This document shows positions 51,843 through 59,079 of a stretch of DNA of 64,000 bases, piece after piece. Both the position numbers and the translations under genes were made by a program. The DNA is from UMGS1908 sp045655005. GTDB lineage: Bacteria > Bacillota > Clostridia > Christensenellales > UBA1242. The notes beneath the pieces were generated by a model. That model was not told where the DNA came from, did no database searches, and worked only from the letters and a program-made list of their open reading frames with translations. Every line of letters starts with the position of its first letter. The stretch's first letter is position 1. Location of the stretch: contig JAZOOJ010000007.1 in NCBI GenBank assembly GCA_045655005.1, forward strand, positions 62,001 through 126,000, written 5' to 3'.

Positions 51843-54800
51843 TTAGTCTATACTATCAATTAGTCTACCGTGCTTATTATAAACTTTTATTTTCTTTTGA
51901 CCTTCGCAATCTTCATTTATTTTAGCAATTGCTTCTTCTTTTGAAGATGTCTTTGCAATCACCCTATTATTTTTCTTTACAGTCCACTCAGCTTCATTTT
52001 TGCTCTGTACTATTGTGTAAAGATTTGAAGAATTCTCTTTTTCATCAGAAACCTTTTTTGCCTTCTTTGCTTGTCTTGCCTTGTTAATGAATCTACTCTT
52101 ATTCTTTTCATTTGAAATAACCATATATATCAACCAAGCGATCAATCCAGAGCCAACAATGCTTCCAACCACTATACCTGTAATAGCCCAACCAGATAGC
52201 CCGTCATTTTCTTCCAACTCGTTATATAACATCATAAAGCTAACTTGCGTTGTAGCGGAAAAACCATCTGCGTCGGTTACTGTATAATAGACAGAATAAA
52301 TACCTGCATCAGTTATCTCGATATATGATTTGTTAGATGCATCTTTCTTTATTTCCAAAGACTTACCAAACTTATCATAAACACTAACAACTATATTTGT
52401 TAATTCATTGCCAAACTTGTCTTTTGCCGTTGCATCAATTAAATAAACAACATGACTGTCGCCAGTCCAATAAATATTCTCATAATTGTTTGTTATTGAT
52501 ATTACAGGCTTAATAACTTCACCGCTTGAAACAGTGGTTACCATATCTTTTGTTCCAGACAAGCAATTAAATGTGAAGGTTACAAGATATTTATCAGTCT
52601 TTGAAATTACAAACTTTTGGTCTTTTATTTCAATAGGAACGCCTCCAGAAGTTGTTACATTTGCAACCATTGAATGTCCAAAATAGTTTTCAATATAAGG
52701 AGCCCTAACTTCAATAGTTCTTTCTGCCTCTGTCCCCTTTGAAGATACTACTTGTTTCATAACAAGAAAATCACTTATGTTTGCAACGGTTGACTCAGTT
52801 GCTGTTACTTCTGTCTTTATACCATTGTCGTTATTGGTTATAGTGTATTTCCCTGGATAAAGTATTACAATTTCATTATTGTTTTCGATTAAATATTTTC
52901 CGCTTTCTGTTTCAACTGCAAACCCTAAGTCAGATTCTTGTAAAAATAGAACTCTATCTCCAACTTTTACACTTAAACTGTCATATTCATTAGCAACAAA
53001 AATAGACTCTTTGTTTGATAAATTGTAACTAAATGCTTTAATGTTTTCTATGTTATGAATACCATTAATAGCAACAGATGCATAAACATCATTATTTTGA
53101 TTTCTACCACTTAATACAACCACAAAATTTTTGTCGGTTTCCACTTCTAGTGACTTAATTTGTCCGTTTTCAATATTCATTTTTCTTGGACTTAAAATTT
53201 CTGCGTTGTCTGTATAAACCAATGCTGTGGCAACACTTACACTGTCAAATGTAAATGTATATTTGCTATCTTCTTTTGAAAAACTTGCACCAATAATATT
53301 AATTGAATCTATGTCGATATCAAATCTTTCTTCGTTGCAAACCTTCAAATAGAAAGATTGTACTCTTTCATTTCCTGCTGTATCTGTAAACTTGTATGTT
53401 ACAATATATGAACCAAGAGCAAGAGAAACTGTATCGCCAATATTGGCATTGTGTGCAACATCATCAATATCAGTTCTTTTGTATTCTATGCTAACATTGA
53501 CACCATTTGTTTTATTATCTGAATTGTCTACATCACTTGCAGATGCTGATGGGAATGTAAATTCAGCATTACTACCATTTTGTGAATAAAGTATATTTTC
53601 ATGTTTCTCAATAGTAATTCCTGTTGGCTTTCTATCGTCATTTACTTGTGTAGCAAGATGAGAATTATATGACTTTGTTAATGTCCCTGTAATGCCTTCT
53701 TTAATTTCATAATCAATTGAGTAACTAACCTCTAATTTATATGAAAAGTTTCCATCTCTTGCTTTATCTGCCAGTTTTGAGAAATCAATTTTATATTCAT
53801 TTCCTGCTTTTTCAATTGTATATTCAACACCCTCGCCAGGTTCAGCAAATTCAATTTTATTTCCATTGGCATCAGTGAAGTTTACTTTAACTTGCACTCC
53901 AGTATCATCTAAAAAACTTTCGTAATCAGCTTGTGAATATCCATCTTTTATAGTAACCTTGCATTCTGGCAATGTAAATACATTTATATCATTTTCTTCT
54001 GATACATCATCATTTTTATCAACCAAAATAACATCTTGAAAAACACCGTCACATTCAAAATTGTAAACAGTATTGTCTATCATAGATTTTGCTTTTATTT
54101 CTTTTTCAAAATCCAATTCTTCAGACTTAAATGTTATTGTATATTCAAGCCCGCTCTTATCACTGCTTGTTATACCTTCCATATCTGTTGCTGTAAAAAC
54201 TGACATTCCATAGATATCTGAAAACAAATTGTGACATTCATCTTCTGATGCTTCTTCATTACAGAAATCGTAATAATAAACAATATCCGCTCCGCCTACA
54301 TTTTTTGTGTATGTTATTGTAATTGTTGCGTCTGCAATTGATGACAAGTCAACAAAGTCACCTTGCGAATTCTTTACTTGAACACCCGCCATATCATAGC
54401 TTTTATAAAGGTAAATAACGTTTTTAGATTCAAGTTCTTTTAAGTTGTCAGACAACATATAATCTTTTTCGTCTTCTTTAGTTTCTTCTTTCTTTATTTC
54501 AGATGTTATAGGCTCTTTATAAGAATCTCCAAATTTTACGGTAACATACTTGTATTGAACAACATCGTCACCATTAACATCTATAGTTTTAGAATACTCA
54601 ATATAGTACGTTCCTAATACATTGTTAATATTTGTGAATTTACCTGAATTATATGGGACATTTTCACCATATGGAGAAAATACTTTTATGGTCACATTAG
54701 TTGTTTCACATTCTGGTATTTCCACATAACTGCCAGTTTTAGCGGTTTCAGATACTGTTTCCGTCAAAACAATTTCTTCAATAGAATTTTCTACTGCTAT

Positions 54801-55217
54801 ATAATATTGCCTAGAGAAAATTGCTGGCTTATCAGCACTTCCAAAATCCTTCGCAAAAACAACAGCATAAAGACCTGGCTCAGTGAATTTGTGTATTGTA
54901 TCTGCTTTTACATTTTGAAAATTCAAAAGTTGAGTTCCATCCGGAGCCCATAATGAAGCGTACACATCATAAACAGGACTGTTTGAGTCCGCTGGATAAT
55001 TTGATAAATAGTCATCAAAAGAGATAGTATTGTTATCTGTAACGTTATACTTCTCATCAAACTTTTCATAATTTACAAGCAGTGCACTATTGCTAAACAA
55101 TTCATTCTCGCCTGCTTTTACACTTCTTATACCAGTTCTAAATGTTGGGACTCCAATCATTCCAACAGCCATAACAAGTGCTAATATAATTGAAAATATT
55201 TTCTTTTTAGATTTCAT
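51843..55217 (-). CDS. Secreted, C-terminally anchored surface protein with cytoplasmic DUF2188-like tail
   Basis: A 1124-residue protein with a signal peptide (residues 1-35, cleavage near SVKAGENE), then about 990 residues of beta-rich, Ig-like domains. Several modules match the bacterial surface-protein style of DUF5011/HYR repeats, for example SYIVTYKFTDTAGNERVQSFYL and GIYSVYYTVTDADGFSATTQV (shortened: YKFTDTAGNERV; YYTVTDADGFSATTQV). A transmembrane helix lies at about 1020-1042. The inside tail ends in a unit with EWTVKKNNRVIAKTSSKEEA and KIKVYNKHGRLID, which resembles DUF2188. This topology lets outside and inside communicate. No LPXTG. The ABC/FtsX-like pair is immediately upstream. 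Confidence 0.7.
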   Translation of the reverse strand: MKSKKKIFSIILALVMAVGMIGVPTFRTGIRSVKAGENELFSNSALLVNYEKFDEKYNVTDNNTISFDDYLSNYPADSNSPVYDVYASLWAPDGTQLLNFQNVKADTIHKFTEPGLYAVVFAKDFGSADKPAIFSRQYYIAVENSIEEIVLTETVSETAKTGSYVEIPECETTNVTIKVFSPYGENVPYNSGKFTNINNVLGTYYIEYSKTIDVNGDDVVQYKYVTVKFGDSYKEPITSEIKKEETKEDEKDYMLSDNLKELESKNVIYLYKSYDMAGVQVKNSQGDFVDLSSIADATITITYTKNVGGADIVYYYDFCNEEASEDECHNLFSDIYGMSVFTATDMEGITSSDKSGLEYTITFKSEELDFEKEIKAKSMIDNTVYNFECDGVFQDVILVDKNDDVSEENDINVFTLPECKVTIKDGYSQADYESFLDDTGVQVKVNFTDANGNKIEFAEPGEGVEYTIEKAGNEYKIDFSKLADKARDGNFSYKLEVSYSIDYEIKEGITGTLTKSYNSHLATQVNDDRKPTGITIEKHENILYSQNGSNAEFTFPSASASDVDNSDNKTNGVNVSIEYKRTDIDDVAHNANIGDTVSLALGSYIVTYKFTDTAGNERVQSFYLKVCNEERFDIDIDSINIIGASFSKEDSKYTFTFDSVSVATALVYTDNAEILSPRKMNIENGQIKSLEVETDKNFVVVLSGRNQNNDVYASVAINGIHNIENIKAFSYNLSNKESIFVANEYDSLSVKVGDRVLFLQESDLGFAVETESGKYLIENNNEIVILYPGKYTITNNDNGIKTEVTATESTVANISDFLVMKQVVSSKGTEAERTIEVRAPYIENYFGHSMVANVTTSGGVPIEIKDQKFVISKTDKYLVTFTFNCLSGTKDMVTTVSSGEVIKPVISITNNYENIYWTGDSHVVYLIDATAKDKFGNELTNIVVSVYDKFGKSLEIKKDASNKSYIEITDAGIYSVYYTVTDADGFSATTQVSFMMLYNELEENDGLSGWAITGIVVGSIVGSGLIAWLIYMVISNEKNKSRFINKARQAKKAKKVSDEKENSSNLYTIVQSKNEAEWTVKKNNRVIAKTSSKEEAIAKINEDCEGQKKIKVYNKHGRLIDSID

Positions 55218-55281
55218 AAGTTTAGTATTCTCCTAAATCTGGTGGTTTTATTTACTCACGCTTTATATATTTTAAAACAAA

Positions 55282-55298
55282 TTGACATAGTTTGTCAA
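55282..55298. promoter_or_regulatory. Palindromic element at the surface-protein promoter
   Basis: TTGACA-5-TGTCAA is a perfect 6+6 palindrome. On the minus strand its first half is a consensus -35 box, with a possible TAAAAT -10 box about 19 bases on, so it could be a promoter with an operator. Confidence 0.45.
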
Positions 55299-55323
55299 CA
55301 ACTTAAAGCGCTTGTTTTTATGT

Positions 55324-55899
55324 CTAAGATTTCGTATTATCTAAATAAGCTAAATAATTTAAAATTGATGCAATCACCACTATTAAAACTTCAGCAAACA
55401 ATAAAATTACAAAATACATAATAGTAATTGAAATGGAGACATTTAACAATGTTGAGATTCCAACAACAAACAATTCAGCAAACATTAAAGCTATTAAATT
55501 CCACACTATACATACAGCAACGTTTTGAATCAATGATTGAACACATAAAGACACAGGCGACATTCCAAATCTTTGCTGTAATTTATAAATTTTGTTGTCT
55601 TTGGACAATGTCGACAACGCCGATATTAATGTTAAAACACAACAAATTACCAAAATGAAAGCGATTAATGCCGATATTACGTTTTCTATAATTAAAAGAT
55701 TGTTCTCTAAGTACTCATACACACCCATTGAATTTTCGCCGATTGAAGCAAAAATGACCCCCAAAAATGTTTTTAATGATGCAGGTATTACCAAATACAT
55801 TAAACACACCAACACATTTACAATAATCGTTTTGATGAAGTATGATTTTTCTGTAACTATATTTTCCCATATAGTTTTAATTAAATCGCAAAATTTCAT
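55324..55899 (-). CDS. FtsX/MacB-like half-size permease
   Basis: A 191-residue protein with four transmembrane helices (about residues 22-44, 68-95, 120-148, 153-185). The segment between helices 2 and 3, LQQRFGMSPVSLCVQSLIQN, resembles the FtsX/MacB turn after helix 2. The large extracellular domain typical of FtsX is reduced to about 25 residues. It starts 3 bases from the end of the ABC ATPase gene, so the two form an ABC unit of the FtsEX type. A mechanical rather than transport role is inferred. Confidence 0.6.
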   Translation of the reverse strand: MKFCDLIKTIWENIVTEKSYFIKTIIVNVLVCLMYLVIPASLKTFLGVIFASIGENSMGVYEYLENNLLIIENVISALIAFILVICCVLTLISALSTLSKDNKIYKLQQRFGMSPVSLCVQSLIQNVAVCIVWNLIALMFAELFVVGISTLLNVSISITIMYFVILLFAEVLIVVIASILNYLAYLDNTKS

Positions 55900-55901
55900 A
55901 G

Positions 55902-57242
55902 TTATTTAGTCTTCCTTTTGCTTGATTTTACTGGCTTTATTAAAAGTTCTGAATCTTCTTCTTTTACTTCTTCTTTCTTTTTTGACTCTTTGCTTTCTTT
56001 GGGCGTTTCTTTCTTAGTTTGCGTTGTTTTCTTTGTTTGCGTTGTTTTCTTTACTGCTTGCTTTGGCTTTTCAACTTTTTCTTTTACGACCTGTTTATCT
56101 TCTTTACCTTCCTTTGGCTTCGCAACCAATTCATCAAAAGTTAACTGATTTGCATCGTTTTCTTTTTTCTTTTTTAAAGATTTCGTGTTTGATGCCTTTA
56201 CATTTGAAACACTTGTTTTTTCTGGTTCTTTATTTTCAGATTTTTGCTTTGATTTGGCATTTTTGCTTACTTCAGCACTTTCAGTTACAGATTCTTTTAC
56301 TTCTTCAACTTTTTTAGATTTTGTTGATTTTGATTTTGGTTTCACATCTTCTTTTGTGATTTCTGTTTCAACCTTTTGAGTTGTCAATATTTCTTCTGTT
56401 TTATTTGTTTCAGATTTTAATTCGTTTTCAACTTTTACACTTTCATTGTCTTCAACTTCTTTTACTTTCTTTTCTGGCACAATTACTTGCTTCTTTATTG
56501 ATGTTTTTGCCGTCTTCTTTTTTGCGTCAATATCAATAACTTCGCCAACATTTTTGCCTCTTGTAACTTTTAGATTCTCAACAAGCATACCCCTGCTCAT
56601 TGTAAATACCCGTTTTGCTTTCTTTAAAAACCTTTCATCACGACTAACTACAATAACAGTAACTCCACCCCTGTTTAATACAGAGAATAAATTTAATACC
56701 AAATCAGAAGATTCTTCATCCATTAACGATGTTGGGTTGTCGGCTACAATTATTTGCGGGTTTGAAACAATTGCACGCGCAACCATAACTCTTTGACATT
56801 GTCCAACCGACAAATCACTAGGTTTTAACGATAATATTTTCTCAGACAACCCCACTGAATTAACAGCCTTAACTATTGCATTTTTGCGTTCTTCTTTTGG
56901 CATATTTGCAATCCTCAAAGCCAATTCAAGATTCTGTTCTATTGTCCTTTTCTTAATCAAGTCGCAAATTTCTGGAACAACACCAAACCTTGAACTTCTT
57001 AAAGTTTGTAATTGTTTTGATGTGTATTTAGAAAGTTCTATGCCGTCAATAAAATACTCACCATCAAAAGACATATCGTCGCCACTTATGATTGACAAAA
57101 GTGCCGATTTCCCAGCCCCATTTGCTCCTTGAATACAAACAAATTCTCCTTGCTTGATTTCAAGAAAAATGTTTGTTAAAGTGTTAACTTTCGCTTTCTT
57201 TGAATTTACTGTTAGTTTGTTTACATTTTTTAAGTTTAACAT
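55902..57242 (-). CDS. ABC ATPase (FtsE/LolD-like) with degenerate catalytic motifs and a Lys/Glu-rich tail
   Basis: The first 225 residues are an ABC ATPase: Walker A GANGAGKS near residue 40, signature LSVGQ near 142, Walker B IIVADNPTS near 163. The catalytic Glu after the Walker B Asp is Asn (ADNPTS), and the switch His of the H-loop is Arg (VVSRDE near 198). ATP binding seems kept, hydrolysis doubtful. Residues 230-446 are a low-complexity Lys/Glu/Ser/Thr tail rich in KTTQTK, KSKSTKSKK and similar units. An 18-bp tandem repeat encodes part of it. The tail may bind membrane, nucleic acid or the surface-protein tail; unknown. First gene of this three-gene cluster. Confidence 0.75.
   Translation of the reverse strand: MLNLKNVNKLTVNSKKAKVNTLTNIFLEIKQGEFVCIQGANGAGKSALLSIISGDDMSFDGEYFIDGIELSKYTSKQLQTLRSSRFGVVPEICDLIKKRTIEQNLELALRIANMPKEERKNAIVKAVNSVGLSEKILSLKPSDLSVGQCQRVMVARAIVSNPQIIVADNPTSLMDEESSDLVLNLFSVLNRGGVTVIVVSRDERFLKKAKRVFTMSRGMLVENLKVTRGKNVGEVIDIDAKKKTAKTSIKKQVIVPEKKVKEVEDNESVKVENELKSETNKTEEILTTQKVETEITKEDVKPKSKSTKSKKVEEVKESVTESAEVSKNAKSKQKSENKEPEKTSVSNVKASNTKSLKKKKENDANQLTFDELVAKPKEGKEDKQVVKEKVEKPKQAVKKTTQTKKTTQTKKETPKESKESKKKEEVKEEDSELLIKPVKSSKRKTK
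56017..56052. repeat. 18-bp tandem repeat in the ABC ATPase tail
   Basis: GTTTGCGTTGTTTTCTTT occurs twice in tandem on the plus strand and encodes the repeated KKTTQT unit of the tail. The unit is a multiple of three, so copy number could vary without frameshift. Confidence 0.85.
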
Positions 57243-57345
57243 ATCTAGAACACCCTCTATTATTCATTATAAAGTTATTATACCACACTATTTCTCAAAA
57301 AGTGAATAGTTATTTTACAATTTACGTGAAAAATTTTTTAAATGG

Positions 57346-57374
57346 TTGACAACCGCTCATTTTATGATTATAAT
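57346..57374 (+). promoter_or_regulatory. glyS promoter
   Basis: A perfect TTGACA (57346-57351) and TATAAT (57369-57374), spacer 17. Confidence 0.9.
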
Positions 57375-57380
57375 CTAGTC

Positions 57381-57564
57381 ATTAATAAATCCAATAAGCA
57401 AAGTGGCGACTTGCTTGGAGATAGCCAAATACTATCCGCTTCCTACTTGGCGTTGTAAAGTAAATTAAGGTGGGTTTAATACCAATTAGGGTGGAACCGC
57501 GGTAAAGAAAATTATCGTCCCTTCGTGAATATAGTCAATTAGCGACTTTTCACGAGGGGATTTT
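57381..57564 (+). promoter_or_regulatory. T-box leader of glyS, compact
   Basis: The core AGGGTGGAACCGCGG lies at 57488-57502, followed by the terminator CCCTTCGTGAA / TTCACGAGGGG (57518-57564). From predicted start to core is only about 107 bases. The AGAGAG and GNTG elements of a full Stem I, seen in ileS and tyrS leaders, are not apparent. A candidate glycine specifier GGC lies near 57404-57406. Confidence 0.85.
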
Positions 57565-57584
57565 ATATTTAGGAGGAAAACAAA

Positions 57585-58955
57585 ATGAAAAATTTAACTA
57601 TGGACACTATTGTTAATCTTTGCAAAAATCGCGGATTTATTTTCCCAGGAAGCGAAATTTATGGCGGATTTGCAAATACTTGGGACTTCGGCCCAATCGG
57701 TGTAGAACTTAAAAACAACATTAAACGTGCTTGGTGGAAAAGATTTGTTCAAGAAGACCCAAACACATATGGCGTTGATGCTGCAATTTTGATGAACCCA
57801 AGAGTTTGGGAAGCAAGCGGACACGTTCAAAGTTTTGGCGATCCAAAGATGGACTGCAAAAATTGCAAACAAAGATTTAGGGCAGATACTTTGGTTGAAA
57901 ATCACAGCAAGGGTTCTGTTTCTGCTGAAGCAATGACAAACGAAGAACTTGAAAAGTATATTGAAGAAAACGATATCAAGTGCCCTCATTGTGGAACACG
58001 CAACTGGACAGCGATTAGAAAATTCAACCCAATGTTTACAACCAGCCGTGGCACATTGGAAGAAACAAGCGATATTGTTTACCTTCGTCCAGAAACCTGT
58101 CAAGGTGAATATGTAAACTTTTTAAATGTTCAACGTTCTGCTCGTGCAAAAGTTCCTTTTGCTATTGCCCAAATCGGTAAATCTTTTAGAAATGAAATCA
58201 CTCCTGGTAATTTCTTGTTTAGAACTATTGAGTTTGAACAAATGGAATTACAAAAGTTTTGTAAAGATACAGACTCTATGAATATTTACAACGATTACAA
58301 ACAAAAAGCATTGGATTTTGTTGTCGACCTTGGTCTTAAACCTGAAAATTTAAGATATCACGACCACGACAAACTTGCCCACTACGCAAAAGCCGCTTGC
58401 GATATTCAATTCAACTTCCCTATGGGTTGGCAAGAACTCAATGGTATTCACCATAGAGGAGATTGGGATTTATCAAGACACCAAGAATATTCAGGCAAAA
58501 ATATGAGTTACCTTGACCCATTCACAAACGAAAGATTTACACCAAATGTTATTGAATACTCAATCGGGGCCGACAGATTAATGCTTGCCATTCTTTGTGA
58601 GGCATACACTGAAGAACAACTTGAAAACGATTCAAGAGTTGTAATGCATTTAAATCCTGCAATCGCTCCTTACAAGGTTGCAATTTTACCACTTCAAAAG
58701 AACCTCGGAGAAAAAGCGAGCGAAGTTTATGCAACCCTTGCAAAGCACTTTATGTGTGATTATGACGAATCTGGTTCAATTGGTAAAAGATACAGAAGAC
58801 AAGATGAAATTGGAACACCTTTCTGCGTGACAATTGACTTTGACACACTTGAAGATAATACAGTTACAATCAGAGATCGTGACACAATGAAACAAGAAAG
58901 AATTGCAATTAGCGAACTTAAAAGCTATATTGAAGAAAAAATTCAATTTAATTAA
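57585..58955 (+). CDS. glyS: Glycyl-tRNA synthetase, dimeric type
   Basis: A class II synthetase of 456 residues, the alpha2 form also found in archaea, eukaryotes and many Bacillota, not the GlyQ/GlyS tetramer. It starts TMDTIVNLCKNRGFIFPGSEIYGG. Motif 2 is SFRNEITPGNFLFRTIEFEQ and motif 3 lies in IEYSIGADRLMLAIL near 328. CxxC pairs at MDCKNCK and IKCPHCG suggest a zinc site. An AGGAGG ribosome binding site follows the T-box terminator. Ends at an intrinsic terminator. Cited motifs are shortened where long. Confidence 0.97.
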   Translation: MKNLTMDTIVNLCKNRGFIFPGSEIYGGFANTWDFGPIGVELKNNIKRAWWKRFVQEDPNTYGVDAAILMNPRVWEASGHVQSFGDPKMDCKNCKQRFRADTLVENHSKGSVSAEAMTNEELEKYIEENDIKCPHCGTRNWTAIRKFNPMFTTSRGTLEETSDIVYLRPETCQGEYVNFLNVQRSARAKVPFAIAQIGKSFRNEITPGNFLFRTIEFEQMELQKFCKDTDSMNIYNDYKQKALDFVVDLGLKPENLRYHDHDKLAHYAKAACDIQFNFPMGWQELNGIHHRGDWDLSRHQEYSGKNMSYLDPFTNERFTPNVIEYSIGADRLMLAILCEAYTEEQLENDSRVVMHLNPAIAPYKVAILPLQKNLGEKASEVYATLAKHFMCDYDESGSIGKRYRRQDEIGTPFCVTIDFDTLEDNTVTIRDRDTMKQERIAISELKSYIEEKIQFN

Positions 58956-58964
58956 TATAAAACA

Positions 58965-58997
58965 AAAAGACTGACAGCTTTATGGTGTCAGTCTTTT
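58965..58997 (+). terminator. Intrinsic terminator of glyS
   Basis: Stem AAAAGACTGACA / TGTCAGTCTTTT with a 9-base loop and following CTT, 9 bases after the glyS stop codon. Confidence 0.85.
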
Positions 58998-59079
58998 CTT
59001 ATAATAAATATCTTATTACTTTATCAACTGCTTTTCTATCCCTACACTTATGTTTAAAAAAGCACTATGCTTATAAGAC

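Noticed and set aside
56017..56052. Possible CRISPR-like repeat
   Set aside because: Only two contiguous 18-bp units without spacers, inside a coding low-complexity tail; no cas genes in the window.
55918..56796. Plus-strand frames rich in Phe/Ser/Leu opposite the ABC ATPase tail
   Set aside because: The antisense of Lys/Glu codons produces Phe/Leu/Ser-rich frames; the minus-strand gene with ABC motifs is the real one.
57594..58103. 169-codon frame antisense to glyS
   Set aside because: It is a shadow of glyS codon usage; glyS is certain, and the antisense frame has no family resemblance or ribosome binding site.
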